Assembly: GCA_005862225.1 (NCBI GenBank)
Contig: SZXV01000011.1
Span: 1-64,000 of the forward strand
From: Chlorobium sp.
GTDB taxonomy: Bacteria; Bacteroidota; Chlorobiia; Chlorobiales; Chlorobiaceae
Reading direction: 5' to 3'
Length of the DNA: 64,000 nucleotides
Shown here: positions 35,204 to 44,941 of the stretch, piece after piece
Layout of the letters: each line of letters starts with the position of its first letter
How positions within the stretch are numbered: position 1 is the stretch's first letter
Translations under genes and position numbers: made by a program
Notes under the pieces: model-generated
What the model was told of the DNA's origin: nothing
Databases searched by the model: none
What the model saw: only the letters and a program-made list of their open reading frames with translations

Positions 35204-35407
35204 TTATTCCTCTTCAATTTCATCTTCTGACTCAGCTTTCGAACCAAGATTATTGGTGACATCAACCACTTGCTTCAGCACCGCATCAACAACAAAAAGA
35301 CCCGCGCCACCGACCACCACTCCAGCAATCCCGTGCAGTAAAAACGGCATACCAAGAGGGGACAATATCAAGGCACCACCAGCTAATCCTCCCGCTTCTT
35401 TTAACAT
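35204..35407 (-). CDS. Small Gly-rich membrane protein B
   Basis: A 67-residue protein with GAGGAG before ATG 35407. It has a glycine-rich hydrophobic hairpin (LAGGALILSPLGMPFLLHGIAGVVVGGAGLFVVDAVLKQVVD) and an acidic tail EDEIEEE. It is a paralogue of the protein at 33330-33590, sharing GGA.ILSPLG.PF. No family recognised. Confidence 0.65.
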   Translation of the reverse strand: MLKEAGGLAGGALILSPLGMPFLLHGIAGVVVGGAGLFVVDAVLKQVVDVTNNLGSKAESEDEIEEE

Positions 35408-35901
35408 AGCGCTCCTCTTCAGCTAATTTTTTTATTCTGATAATTGCTATAAATTGCTTTAACTCAATATAAATGTATGTTGATTTTTGAACAAGGCATT
35501 TGTTTCAAGGCATCTCTACGAAAAGAGCCGATAATCTACAAAAAACATCATTCTGTAGATTATTTACATTACTTCGTAGAAGGACATATTAGTGCTATCT
35601 TGTTTGATTTGGCTAAATTTAGTTTCTTCTTTATAAAAAATTACTTACAGTCATGAGTTATAGAAGCTGAAAAGTATTGGGTGTGTTGGGTCATTGTATA
35701 AATATTTAACACATCAATGCTCGAAATCAGATATCGTTTAAAACTTTTTTTGGGGAAATTCAGCATTCTGACTTATCGCACTTCAGGGTGTTTTCACCAC
35801 TCTTTGTTTCATATACACAGATATGCAGCCAAGTCATTATGAAATCTGCAAATATCTTTATTGATTCTTTTTCTTGATCTCTCAAAATAAAAGTCTGGTT
35901 C
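35408..35901. other. AT-rich intergenic region upstream of the arsA-like gene
   Basis: No gene is supported in these 494 bases. They contain a nested inverted repeat at 35516-35579 and long AT-rich stretches that could hold divergent promoters for the small membrane protein (minus) and the ArsA-like ATPase (plus). Confidence 0.5.
35516..35579. repeat. Nested inverted repeats
   Basis: Outer arms CTACGAA (35516-35522) and TTCGTAG (35573-35579) enclose inner arms ATAATCTACA (35531-35540) and TGTAGATTAT (35554-35563), all perfect. The centre is 13 bases. It could be a structured RNA leader, a cruciform, or two regulator sites. No T-run suggests termination. Confidence 0.6.
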
Positions 35902-37125
35902 ATGCGTATTTTAACTTTTACAGGTAAAGGCGGGGTGGGCAAAACCAGTGTCTCTGCGGCTACGGCAGTCCGTTTGTCGCAGCTTGGCTATCGTACTCTT
36001 GTGCTCTCTACCGATCCCGCACATAGCTTGTCGGATTCATTTAACCTGGCTCTTGGCGCGGAACCTACAAAAATCAAGGAAAATCTTCACGCTATTGAGG
36101 TCAATCCTTATGTCGATCTCAAGGAAAACTGGCAGTCCGTCCAGAAATTTTATACAAGAATTTTCATGGCACAGGGCGTTTCAGGTGTTGTGGCTGATGA
36201 AATGACTATTCTGCCCGGCATGGAAGAGCTCTTTTCGCTGCTGAGAATAAAACGCTATAAAGCTTCCGGGCAATATGATGTTCTTGTGCTTGATACGGCG
36301 CCAACCGGCGAAACACTGCGACTCCTCTCACTTCCTGATACCCTCGCCTGGGGAATGAAAGCCGTAAAAAATGTCACCAAATATATTGTAAGGCCACTCA
36401 GCAAGCCGCTTTCAAAAATGTCCGACAAGATTGCAAGTTACATTCCTCCTGAAGAAGCTCTTGATTCGGTAGATCAGGTTTTTGATGAGCTGGAGGGCAT
36501 CCGGGAGATACTGACAGATAACAATACATCGACCGTTCGGCTTGTCATGAACGCTGAAAAAATGTCGATCAAGGAGACCATGCGCGCCCTGACCTACCTG
36601 AACCTTTACGGATTCAAGGTAGATATGGTTCTTGTCAACCGCTTGCTTGATACAAAAGAAAACAGCGGATACCTTGAGAAGTGGAAGTCCATTCAGCAGA
36701 AATATCTTGGCGAGATAGAGGAGGGATTTTCTCCTCTGCCGGTCAAAAAACTCAGGATGTACGAGCAGGAAATTGTTGGCCTCAAGGCACTTGAGCTGTT
36801 TGCCAAAGATATGTACGGCGATACCGATCCGTCCGATATGATGTATGACGAGCCCCCGATAAAGTTTGTCAGGAACAAGGACGTTTATGAGGTGCAGTTG
36901 AAGCTTATGTTTGCCAATCCTGTCGATATCGACGTCTGGGTAACCGGTGATGAGTTATTCGTGCACATCGGAAATCAGCGAAAAATCATCACTCTTCCGA
37001 TAAGTTTGACCGGCCTGGAGCCTGGTGATGCTGTCTTCAAGGACAAATGGCTGCACATTCCTTTTGATCTTAATCAACACCAACAGAACCGGGTGCATAA
37101 AGAGTACAACAAGACTCTTAATTGA
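35902..37125 (+). CDS. ArsA/Get3-type ATPase with HSP20-like C-terminus
   Basis: A 407-residue ATPase with the deviant Walker A FTGKGGVGKTSVSAATA, STDPAHSLSDSF (switch I) and LDTAPTGETLRLLSLP (switch II). Residues about 320-395 form a beta-rich ArsA_HSP20-like domain (VYEVQLKLMFANPVDIDVWVTGDELFVHIGNQ). The whole protein has no cysteine, so arsenite binding through thiols, and the usual ArsA annotation, are unlikely. Green sulfur bacteria carry several such genes of unknown role. The radical-SAM gene starts nine bases later and bchU follows, so a role in pigment or chlorosome assembly is a reasonable guess. Confidence 0.85.
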   Translation: MRILTFTGKGGVGKTSVSAATAVRLSQLGYRTLVLSTDPAHSLSDSFNLALGAEPTKIKENLHAIEVNPYVDLKENWQSVQKFYTRIFMAQGVSGVVADEMTILPGMEELFSLLRIKRYKASGQYDVLVLDTAPTGETLRLLSLPDTLAWGMKAVKNVTKYIVRPLSKPLSKMSDKIASYIPPEEALDSVDQVFDELEGIREILTDNNTSTVRLVMNAEKMSIKETMRALTYLNLYGFKVDMVLVNRLLDTKENSGYLEKWKSIQQKYLGEIEEGFSPLPVKKLRMYEQEIVGLKALELFAKDMYGDTDPSDMMYDEPPIKFVRNKDVYEVQLKLMFANPVDIDVWVTGDELFVHIGNQRKIITLPISLTGLEPGDAVFKDKWLHIPFDLNQHQQNRVHKEYNKTLN

Positions 37126-37134
37126 ACAGTTTTT

Positions 37135-38565
37135 ATGGACTGTCAGCAAAACAAAGCAAACATTTTATCAAAGAACTCGAGCATGAGCAATCCTGAACCT
37201 CAAAAAAGAAAGCCACTCAAGATTCTCCTTATAGCCCCAAAAGGAAAAAAAGATTCGAAATCAAACCAGAAGCCATTATTTAATATGGCCATTGGTGTAC
37301 TGGTAAGCCTCACTCCGGAACATCATCATATCGAGATCATCGATGAACATTTCGGCGATGAGATTAATTACGACGGTGATTACGATATCGTAGGGATAAC
37401 ATCAAGAACCATCGATGCCACCAGAGCTTATGAAATCGCCGATAACTTTCGGCAAAAAGGGAAAAAAGTCATTCTCGGAGGACTCCATATCTCGTTCAAT
37501 ATAGAAGAGGCCAAAGCCCATGCCGACTGTATTGTATGCGGCGAAGCTGAGAACCTCTGGCAGACAGTCCTTGATGATGTCTCTGACGGTCGATTGAAGC
37601 CCCTCTATAACTCAAAAGAGTTCCCTCCAGTAAAAGAAATTATTCCGCTTGATTACGAAAGAATTGCCAAAGCCTCCAAACGAGAAAAAGTTGATGGAAC
37701 AAAATCAATCCCTCTCTACATAACACGGGGTTGCCCATACGAATGTTCATTCTGCGTCACCCCCAATTTCACTGGAAAACTCTACCGGGCGCAAAAACCC
37801 GAAGAGCTGAAACATCAGGTTGAAACTGCAAAAAGAGTTTTTTTTAAGGGCAACGGGAAATCAAAACCATGGTTCATGCTGTGTGATGAAAACCTGGGAG
37901 TGAGCAAAAAAAAGCTATGGGAATCGCTTGAACTGATTAAAGAGTGCAATATCAATTTCAGTGTCTTTTTCAGCATCAACTTTCTGGAAGACAAAGAGAC
38001 CGTCAAACGGCTTGTCGACGCAGGATGCATTATGGTGCTCGTTGGATTCGAGTCCATAAAACAGAGTACCCTTGAAGCTTACAATAAAGGCCACGTCAAT
38101 TCAGCCGACCAGTTTGCCCGCCTGATTGAGGAGTGTCGTCAGGCCGGATTGAATGTTCAGGGAAATTTTCTGGTGAATCCCGCTCTCGACAGTTACGAGG
38201 ATATGGATGACCTTGTTCAGTTTGTCAGCAAGAACAATATTTTCATGCCGATTTTCCAGATTATCACCCCCTATCCCGGAACATCAATGTACTGGGAATA
38301 CAAAAATAAAGGGTGGATTACCGATGAAAACTGGGAAAAATACAACGCCATGAATCTTGTCATTCGTTCAGAAAAGTACGATCCGATAAAGTTTCAGCAC
38401 AAATTCATGACCAGCTATTACAAAGCTTATTCATGGAAAAACATTGCCAACAGGGTCAGGGCAAATCCATATAAATTACTCAATCTTGTGACCAGTCTTG
38501 CATTCAGAAAGAATCTTCGCGAACAACTTGATACGTTTCAGAAACTCAATAACATCAAGGGATAA
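37135..38565 (+). CDS. Cobalamin-type radical-SAM protein beside bchU
   Basis: A 476-residue BchE/P-methylase-type protein (460 if ATG 37183 is used; neither start has a good ribosome site). Residues 30-160 form a B12-binding-like Rossmann domain ([40 protein letters not shown]). The radical-SAM core starts at CPYECSFC (CxxxCxxC), with [17 protein letters not shown] and [21 protein letters not shown] later. Relatives in green sulfur bacteria are BchQ/BchR (C-8/C-12 side-chain methylation) and BciD (C-7 methyl to formyl for BChl e). Position directly upstream of bchU supports a BChl side-chain role; which one cannot be decided here. Confidence 0.75.
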   Translation: MDCQQNKANILSKNSSMSNPEPQKRKPLKILLIAPKGKKDSKSNQKPLFNMAIGVLVSLTPEHHHIEIIDEHFGDEINYDGDYDIVGITSRTIDATRAYEIADNFRQKGKKVILGGLHISFNIEEAKAHADCIVCGEAENLWQTVLDDVSDGRLKPLYNSKEFPPVKEIIPLDYERIAKASKREKVDGTKSIPLYITRGCPYECSFCVTPNFTGKLYRAQKPEELKHQVETAKRVFFKGNGKSKPWFMLCDENLGVSKKKLWESLELIKECNINFSVFFSINFLEDKETVKRLVDAGCIMVLVGFESIKQSTLEAYNKGHVNSADQFARLIEECRQAGLNVQGNFLVNPALDSYEDMDDLVQFVSKNNIFMPIFQIITPYPGTSMYWEYKNKGWITDENWEKYNAMNLVIRSEKYDPIKFQHKFMTSYYKAYSWKNIANRVRANPYKLLNLVTSLAFRKNLREQLDTFQKLNNIKG

Positions 38566-38751
38566 TCGCGCATCGATCCTTTAGGTTATTGGTAAAAAAC
38601 CTGATTGTGATGGCTCATAATTTTTCAACGTCAACCTTGCTTTCAGCAGCAATAATTTCAGCACAGGTTTCCCGATGACCCTGATGCCGGGGTTTTTATT
38701 TGATTTTCAGCACAATGTTAATTTCCTCTAACTATTCAGCATCTCTTTATT

Positions 38752-39768
38752 ATGAACGCCAGCGAGTTATTGAAGCATAATCACAGAGCAAACGAAATTA
38801 TTTTTAAAGGGCTTGTGGAAACTGGCTGCTTTAAGGCTGCTCTTGAACTTGATCTCTTTTCACACCTTGCAGATGAAGTTAAAGACACTGAAACACTTGC
38901 AAAGAGTGTCGGTGCTGTTCCATCAAGACTTGTCATGCTGCTTGAAACTCTTCGGCAGATGGGAATTACTACCTTAGAAGATGGAAAATGGAGCCTTACT
39001 CCTTTTGCGAAAAAGATGTTTCTGCCCAACGATGCGCTTCCTAACCTGTATATGCTTCCGGTAGCAAAAGCCATGGCGCATCTTTCAGATAATTTTTACC
39101 TGAAAATTGCCGATGCGGTCAAAGGGGAGCTGAATTTCAAGGCTGAGGTACCCTATCCTCCGGTAACAAAGGAAGAGAATTGGTATTTTGAAGAGATTCA
39201 TCGCAGTAATGCCCATTTCGCCATCATGTTGCTGGAAGAGGAAGCTGATCTTTCAACGGCAAAAACACTTGTGGACGTTGGTGGCGGCATTGGCGATATT
39301 TCAGCCGCCCTGCTGAAAAAGTTTCCACAGCTTGATTCCACTATTCTTAACCTGCCCGGCGCCGTTGAACTCGTCAACGAAAATGCGGCTGAAAAAGGTA
39401 TTGCTGACCGCCTGAGAGGATCTGCTGTAGACATTTACAGAGATGCATATCCAGAAGCTGATGCCGTCATGTTCTGCAGAATTTTGTATTCCGCCAATGA
39501 ACAGTTGACCGACATGATGTGCAAAAAAGCCTGGGAAGCCCTTCCGTCTGGAGGCAAACTGCTCATTCTCGACATGATTATTGATGATCCGGAAAACCCT
39601 AATTTCGATTACCTGAGCCATTATATTCTTGGAGCCGGAATGCCATTCTCGGTGCTTGGCTTCAAAGAGCAGAGCAGATACAAAGAGATTCTTGAGGCAA
39701 TCGGATTCAGTAATGTTCGCACTGTCAGAAAATATGGTCACCTTCTGTGTGAAGCAATAAAGCCCTGA
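38752..39768 (+). CDS. bchU: Bacteriochlorophyllide C-20 methyltransferase
   Basis: A 338-residue SAM methyltransferase very like BchU of Chlorobaculum tepidum along its whole length: LLKHNHRANEIIFKGLVE, LVMLLETLRQMGI, YFEEIHRSNAHFAIMLL, and the SAM loop LVDVGGGIGDISAALL. Further on are VMFCRILYSANEQL and NFDYLSHYILGAGMPFSVLGFKEQ. BchU methylates C-20 of the chlorin ring, giving BChl c (or e) rather than BChl d (or f). The gene has its own terminator downstream. The coding sequence is intact, so this strain should make C-20-methylated chlorosome pigments. Confidence 0.95.
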   Translation: MNASELLKHNHRANEIIFKGLVETGCFKAALELDLFSHLADEVKDTETLAKSVGAVPSRLVMLLETLRQMGITTLEDGKWSLTPFAKKMFLPNDALPNLYMLPVAKAMAHLSDNFYLKIADAVKGELNFKAEVPYPPVTKEENWYFEEIHRSNAHFAIMLLEEEADLSTAKTLVDVGGGIGDISAALLKKFPQLDSTILNLPGAVELVNENAAEKGIADRLRGSAVDIYRDAYPEADAVMFCRILYSANEQLTDMMCKKAWEALPSGGKLLILDMIIDDPENPNFDYLSHYILGAGMPFSVLGFKEQSRYKEILEAIGFSNVRTVRKYGHLLCEAIKP

Positions 39769-39782
39769 TAAAAGTTGCCGGG

Positions 39783-39817
39783 GCGGCCTCTTTTCAACAG
39801 GAGGCCGCTTTTGTATT
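39783..39817 (+). terminator. Rho-independent terminator of bchU
   Basis: GCGGCCTC (39783-39790), a ten-base loop and GAGGCCGC (39801-39808) form an eight-base perfect stem followed by TTTTGTATTT, 15 bases after the bchU stop. Confidence 0.88.
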
Positions 39818-39879
39818 TATCCCGTGTAATGCTTATACTTGTTTATGTACTATTAACCGAGGAATAAGCGTAGGACGTT

Positions 39880-41706
39880 ATGGCATATTTTAAGCACCTC
39901 TGTCTTGTTGAGGCTCCGGCGACCATCATTGTTCCCTTTCCCCGGTTTATTACTGACTGTATAGGCGTATGTTATCTTGCTGCCGCCGTTGAGCATGATG
40001 TCGAGAGCCTTGTGATGCCAGATAATTTCTACAATGATGGTATTTTTGACAGTCTGCGAGCCCTTCTGAAAAAAAGAACGATTGACCTTGTTGCCATATC
40101 TTCAATGACCGGGGCTTTCAAACAGGCGGAACGACTTGCGCGAATTGCCAAGGAAGCGGGTGCATTTGTTGTTATGGGAGGATTTCATCCAACCGCCCTG
40201 CCTGAAGAAGTTCTCAAACTTTCATGTGTTGATGTTGTTGTTATCGGAGAGGGTGAAGAAACTTTCAGGGAGCTGGTGCTTCACGGCCCGTCACGCAATA
40301 TCAGGGGAATTGCTTACAGAGAGGGTGGAGGCATTGTGCAAACGGAACCAAGACCGGTTATTGCTGACATAAACTCCATACGATTTCCTCTGCGCAGTCT
40401 GAGGCCCGACCGGTATGGCGAAAAAGGCAATGCCTATTCAATTGACACGATATACACATCAAGAGGATGTCCTTGGAAGTGCTCGTTTTGTGCCAATGAT
40501 CAAATGCACAAAGCATGGAGAGGCAGAAGCGCCGAAAATGTTGTCGAAGAAATGGCGCTGCTGCACGACCCTAAAAACAAGAAACTTATTAAAATCTGGG
40601 ATGCCAACTTTCTTACAAACATCGGAAGGGCAGAAAAAATCTGCGATTTGATGATTGAGAGAGGGCTGACCAATTTCCGGATTATGACCGAATCAAGAGC
40701 AAAAGACCTTGTACGTGCTGAACGAATTCTCGACAAACTGAGCAAAATAGGACTCAGCAAAGTAGGACTGGGCATTGAAAGCCCGAACGAAGCTACTCTG
40801 GCTCTTATGAACAAGAAAAACAGCCTTGATGACGTATCTTCTGCTATTTCTCTTTGCAAAAAATATCATATTGGCGCAGAAGGATATTTTATTATTGGCC
40901 ATTATACCGAAAACGTACAGGACACCCTTGCCTATCCAGAGTTTGCCCAATCGTTGGGTCTACGGCATGCGCTGTTTATGATAATGACGCCATACCCCGG
41001 CACCGGCATTTTCAACGAATATAAAAATGAAGGGAAAATTCGCTCTTTCGACTGGGATCTCTACAATAACTATTGCCCGGTTATCGAAACCCGTACCATG
41101 GATTCAGAGACGCTGGTTGCAATGTTGACCTACTGCAATGTGGCTTTTAATGGCTACCGCACCGTCATGAAGCGCAATACCACAAAGGCGATGCTTATCA
41201 ATTTCATCATTGATCTTTTTCAGCTCACACTTCTTCTGCGGGTCAACAAAAACAACTCTGTCGAACATATCTGCGACCTTTTATTCAATGCTCTCGCCTC
41301 TTTTCTGGATCAGCAAAAGGGTGAAATAGAACAGCCTGCTGCTGCATCATGCACTCACCTTTCAAAGCCTCTCCGCCTTCGAATACTGCATCCAGCAGGG
41401 AAATTCATTGATTTTTCCCTTGATGAACGCAATAGCAACAGGGTACTTCGCATGACTGTCGGCCAGCTTGACAGTTCTAACAAAAATCAGGATTATCCTG
41501 AAATCAGGCTGGACAAACTTGTCGCTATTGGATGTTCAGTTTCCATGGACAAACTCATGAGCGTCTTGTACAGAAACGAATGGCTCAGAAATAATCCGGG
41601 ACGAATAACACCACAACTCCTTGCACCACTTGTTGATCCTGAAGTGCTTCGTTTTGGCGGTCAACTGGTAACATTACTGCTCAGTATCAGACACAAAAAC
41701 AACTGA
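39880..41706 (+). CDS. Cobalamin-type radical-SAM protein (BchE/BchQ family)
   Basis: A 608-residue protein. Residues 1-150 have a B12-binding-like domain ([48 protein letters not shown]). The radical-SAM core has [14 protein letters not shown] (CxxxCxxC) near residue 197, then [12 protein letters not shown] and [20 protein letters not shown] 200-residue C-terminal extension (from about 410) is unusual for short P-methylases but fits BchE-like enzymes. Length and position after bchU make a side-chain methyltransferase such as BchQ the best guess; BchE (ring E cyclase) is less likely. Expression is separate from bchU because of the terminator. Confidence 0.7.
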   Translation: MAYFKHLCLVEAPATIIVPFPRFITDCIGVCYLAAAVEHDVESLVMPDNFYNDGIFDSLRALLKKRTIDLVAISSMTGAFKQAERLARIAKEAGAFVVMGGFHPTALPEEVLKLSCVDVVVIGEGEETFRELVLHGPSRNIRGIAYREGGGIVQTEPRPVIADINSIRFPLRSLRPDRYGEKGNAYSIDTIYTSRGCPWKCSFCANDQMHKAWRGRSAENVVEEMALLHDPKNKKLIKIWDANFLTNIGRAEKICDLMIERGLTNFRIMTESRAKDLVRAERILDKLSKIGLSKVGLGIESPNEATLALMNKKNSLDDVSSAISLCKKYHIGAEGYFIIGHYTENVQDTLAYPEFAQSLGLRHALFMIMTPYPGTGIFNEYKNEGKIRSFDWDLYNNYCPVIETRTMDSETLVAMLTYCNVAFNGYRTVMKRNTTKAMLINFIIDLFQLTLLLRVNKNNSVEHICDLLFNALASFLDQQKGEIEQPAAASCTHLSKPLRLRILHPAGKFIDFSLDERNSNRVLRMTVGQLDSSNKNQDYPEIRLDKLVAIGCSVSMDKLMSVLYRNEWLRNNPGRITPQLLAPLVDPEVLRFGGQLVTLLLSIRHKNN

Positions 41707-41725
41707 ACACTCTTATTTCAGAGCG

Positions 41726-42721
41726 TTATTGTGGTTCATCAGCCTCAACCGGCTGATCGTGTGGTCGAAAATAACGGGTTGAACGAATAACCTCCGATGC
41801 CTTGTGCAGTGATTGCCGGGATTCCTCGACGTCAGGCCGGCTGTCTGCAAATTTCACAAGATCAGCCTGCTTCAGAAGATTCATGATGCTTTCAAAGCCT
41901 GCGATACCAAGCTTTTTCAGATCACGCTCAATTTCCTGGGTAACCGCTTCAAGTGCACTGATACGATAGTGGTTTTCAAGAAAGGAGCGCATGATATTGC
42001 TGAGTTCTTCATAACATTCGTGTGGAGGCATCCCGGCTGAAAGACTTGAACCAAGTTTGCGCAGTTTTCGCTGGGCAACCTGACCTGAATCGACCTTTTC
42101 CGCGCTTTTGCGCACAACTCTTTTCAGCATAAAAAGCAGCAGGAGAACCAGCCCGGCAACACCGAAAACACCAAGAATAACTGGCATGATCAACAATAAG
42201 GGAATCGGCGGTTTCTGAGGTGGCTTGACAGGCCGGAGATCACGCATGGTGGAGTCGGTGAGTGCTCTTACAAACACCATGGTCGATGGCTTATAGACAA
42301 TTTTTTTTGTAATGTTTCCCTTGATATCGTGCAGCGCCACCGTAAATGGCGGGAGTAGCTGCTGACCTGTACCAAAGGCGGCAAGTTCAAGCTCAAACTT
42401 CTCCTGGCTCTGACCAGAATGCAGGGATGAGGAGATGTGTTTACTGCTGACCGGCTCGAACGTTCGAACCGAAAGAGAATCAACACCATCACCCCATGCA
42501 ACCGAAGCAACGTCCTGGTCAGGATTGGTGATCTGTATCGTACAATGAATGCGGTCGCCGACAAGGAGAGTGTCAGGGGTAACCATCATTGTTACAGCAG
42601 GAACTCCCTTTCCTGCATGTGCCGGAGATGCAGGCAGCCAACCCGTTGAACATATCAACAGAAGCATGAACAGAGGCCGCAAGAGAGGCCTTGCTGTAAG
42701 CCACTCAAACCTTGCGTTCAC
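41726..42721 (-). CDS. Bat-like membrane protein (BatD-related)
   Basis: A 331-residue protein starting at GTG 42721, inside the DUF58 gene end (17-base overlap). Signal segment LLFMLLLICSTGWLPASPAHA, then a beta-sandwich (PDTLLVGDRIHCTIQITNPD) like the BatD/oxygen-tolerance domain. A membrane span follows (IPLLLIMPVILGVFGVAGLVLLLLFMLK), then a cytoplasmic helical region (CYEELSNIMRSFLENHYRISALEAVTQEIERDL). It completes a MoxR-DUF58-Bat module, thought to act in envelope stress or protein-complex activation. Confidence 0.7.
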   Translation of the reverse strand: MNARFEWLTARPLLRPLFMLLLICSTGWLPASPAHAGKGVPAVTMMVTPDTLLVGDRIHCTIQITNPDQDVASVAWGDGVDSLSVRTFEPVSSKHISSSLHSGQSQEKFELELAAFGTGQQLLPPFTVALHDIKGNITKKIVYKPSTMVFVRALTDSTMRDLRPVKPPQKPPIPLLLIMPVILGVFGVAGLVLLLLFMLKRVVRKSAEKVDSGQVAQRKLRKLGSSLSAGMPPHECYEELSNIMRSFLENHYRISALEAVTQEIERDLKKLGIAGFESIMNLLKQADLVKFADSRPDVEESRQSLHKASEVIRSTRYFRPHDQPVEADEPQ

Positions 42722-43595
42722 GATACCGGAAAAAAGAGTTCAGGTCGCCAATAAATGAGCGATCAGTATCAAGAAAGACCGAATCGATACGCATGCGACG
42801 AAGCCGTTGACGAAGCTCTTCGTGCTGACGCGACTGCTCCTGACCATAACGCGCAAGAGTACTCGGGCTTGCTCCATCTACCGTTAAGCGCTGACCTGTT
42901 TCAGGATCTTCAAGATCGAGTAACGCGCTGAAAGGAATGGCTTTGTCGAGCGGGTCACTGATGTGAACCAGAATAAAGTCGTGTCGGGTATTCAGCAGCT
43001 TCATCCCTTTTTCATAGTCGCTGTCAACAAGATCGGTCAAAAGAAAAATGATTTCCTGCCTCCTGCGGGTATATCTGATAAAAGAGAGCGCTGCGTTGAT
43101 ATTGGTTGTACGGCTTTGAGGCTTGAGCCGAAAAAGTTCTTCAAGAATCATGAGCACATGATGCCGCCCCTTTCGTGGCGGAATATAGGTTTCCACCTGG
43201 TCAGTAAAGACCAGAAGCCCAACCTTGTCGTTGTTCTGGAGAGCACTGAAGGCAAGGACGGCGCTTACTTCAAGAGCAAGATCCTTTTTACGGTGCTCCC
43301 GGCTGCCGAAAAGCATTGATGCTGATGCGTCGACAACAAGCAACAGGCTCCGCTCGCGCTCTTCGGTAAAGAGTTTCACATAGAGCTCGTGCTTGCGGGC
43401 AGAGGTATTCCAGTCAATGGAACGAACATCGTCACCATACTGGTATTCACGAACATTACTGAACTCAATACCCTTCCCCTTGAATGAAGAGTGGTATTCG
43501 CCGCTGAACAGCTCACTGGCCATACGCTTCGAGCGAATTTCAACCCGCCTGATGATACGCTGGAGATCTTTCAGATACTCTTCACTCTTCTCCAT
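42705..43595 (-). CDS. DUF58 protein with von Willebrand A-like domain
   Basis: A 296-residue protein. FSNVREYQYGDDVRSIDWNTSARKHELYVKLFTEERE is the DUF58 signature. LLLVVDASASMLFGS is a MIDAS-like DxSxS metal site of the VWA fold. No membrane segment. MoxR upstream (31 bases) and the Bat-like protein downstream form the usual trio, in which MoxR AAA+ ATPase remodels targets through DUF58/VWA adaptors. ATG 43595 follows AGAGGAG; a GTG 12 bases upstream is possible. Confidence 0.88.
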   Translation of the reverse strand: MEKSEEYLKDLQRIIRRVEIRSKRMASELFSGEYHSSFKGKGIEFSNVREYQYGDDVRSIDWNTSARKHELYVKLFTEERERSLLLVVDASASMLFGSREHRKKDLALEVSAVLAFSALQNNDKVGLLVFTDQVETYIPPRKGRHHVLMILEELFRLKPQSRTTNINAALSFIRYTRRRQEIIFLLTDLVDSDYEKGMKLLNTRHDFILVHISDPLDKAIPFSALLDLEDPETGQRLTVDGASPSTLARYGQEQSRQHEELRQRLRRMRIDSVFLDTDRSFIGDLNSFFRYRERKV

Positions 43596-43626
43596 ACTCC
43601 TCTCCACCTGTTTTCATGCAACAAAA

Positions 43627-44625
43627 TCAAGGCACCTGCACATGCTGAAGAATCTGCCTGATAATGTCTGAAGGTTTAATATTTTCCGCTTCGGCTTCAT
43701 ACCCAGGCCTTATGCGGTGACGAAGCGTGTCATAGACGATTGCCTTGACATCCTCAGGAGTAATATATGGGCGATGCTGCAAAAAAGCATGGGCTTTGGA
43801 GGCCAGAAGGAGAAAGATAGAGGCCCTCGGCGAGGCTCCGTATTCAATCATGGTCTCAAGCTCCGGCATCCCATACTGTGCCGGCACCCTGGTTGCCACA
43901 ACAAGATCAACGATATAGCGCTGCACCCTCGGATCAACATAAATCCTGTCAATCAAGGTTCTCGCCTGAAAAATATCGCCCGAGTGCACCACCGCCTTGA
44001 CCGGTACCTTGCTTGCATTGGTCGCTGATCGAAGCATAATTTCCAGCTCTTCATCATAAGATGGATAATCAACAATAACCTTCATCATAAACCGGTCGAC
44101 CTGTGCTTCCGGAAGAAGGTAGGTGCCTTCATGCTCAATAGGGTTCTGTGTCGCAAGCACCATAAAAGGCTCCTGCAACGGAAAGGTCTGACTGCCAATG
44201 GTAACCTGTCGTTCCTGCATGGCTTCAAGCAGCGCAGACTGCACTTTGGCCGGTGAACGGTTGATTTCGTCAGCAAGAATAACGTTGGCAAAAACCGGCC
44301 CCTTGCGGGGATAGAACTCCATCTCTTTTGGATTATAGATCATGGTGCCGACAAGATCTGCCGGAAGCATGTCGGGAGTAAACTGGATGCGCTGAAACTT
44401 GAGGTTCATTGCAGCGGCAAACGTGCTGACAATCAACGTTTTTGCAAGCCCCGGCACCCCTTCAAGCAGGATATGGCCATTGACCAGCATGGCAATAAAA
44501 ACCCGCCTGATCACATCCCGCTGCCCGATAATTCGCTGAGAAAGCTCTTCCTCAGCATGTTCAAGAAACTTCGATGCCTCAATGATCCGGGTTCCCAGCT
44601 CCTCAAGTTCTACGGCAAGCTGCAT
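43627..44625 (-). CDS. moxR: MoxR family AAA+ ATPase
   Basis: A 332-residue AAA+ protein. Walker A is GHILLEGVPGLAKTLIVST, Walker B is FANVILADEINRSPAKVQSALLEAMQERQVT, sensor 1 ATQNPIEHEGTYLLPEAQVDRFMM, and sensor 2 YGASPRASIFLLLASKA. MoxR proteins act as chaperones that help activate partner enzymes or envelope functions. First gene of the three-gene moxR-DUF58-Bat unit on the minus strand. Confidence 0.92.
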   Translation of the reverse strand: MQLAVELEELGTRIIEASKFLEHAEEELSQRIIGQRDVIRRVFIAMLVNGHILLEGVPGLAKTLIVSTFAAAMNLKFQRIQFTPDMLPADLVGTMIYNPKEMEFYPRKGPVFANVILADEINRSPAKVQSALLEAMQERQVTIGSQTFPLQEPFMVLATQNPIEHEGTYLLPEAQVDRFMMKVIVDYPSYDEELEIMLRSATNASKVPVKAVVHSGDIFQARTLIDRIYVDPRVQRYIVDLVVATRVPAQYGMPELETMIEYGASPRASIFLLLASKAHAFLQHRPYITPEDVKAIVYDTLRHRIRPGYEAEAENIKPSDIIRQILQHVQVP

Positions 44626-44689
44626 AGTGGCTCCTCTCGTCTACTTTTTCACAAAAGATGATATAGCTCAACATTTTTTTGCGCAACCT

Positions 44690-44917
44690 CTACGCCTGCT
44701 TGTATAAATCCCTGAAGCCGAGAAACAACAGTGCAAGCCCGACGATCGAAGCTGGCCAGGCGTAGAGATCGGGGATATACAACAAGCTGTTAAGGATCCC
44801 GATACTTGGGGCGCACAACAGAATAATATCGGCTCCAAGAAGGATTAAAAGCAGATGGAGAATGCTTACCTTGACAGGAGCTTTGCTCTTGTTGCCCGGA
44901 TTGTTAGCTTTGCCCAT
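44690..44917 (-). CDS. Small two-span membrane protein
   Basis: A 75-residue protein with a hydrophilic, Lys-rich start ([16 protein letters not shown]) and two membrane spans ([20 protein letters not shown] and [19 protein letters not shown]). It is divergent from tsaD (24 bases between starts). No family recognised. Confidence 0.6.
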   Translation of the reverse strand: MGKANNPGNKSKAPVKVSILHLLLILLGADIILLCAPSIGILNSLLYIPDLYAWPASIVGLALLFLGFRDLYKQA

Positions 44918-44941
44918 AGTTTTTCTGAAATAATAGAGACC

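Noticed and set aside
35902-37125. Arsenical pump-driving ATPase
   Set aside because: The protein has no cysteine and no arsB/arsR nearby, so only the ATPase fold, not the arsenic role, is supported.
38630-38702. Weak GC stem and T-run upstream of bchU as terminator or riboswitch
   Set aside because: The stem is only about four or five pairs and no B12-box or other riboswitch motif is recognisable.
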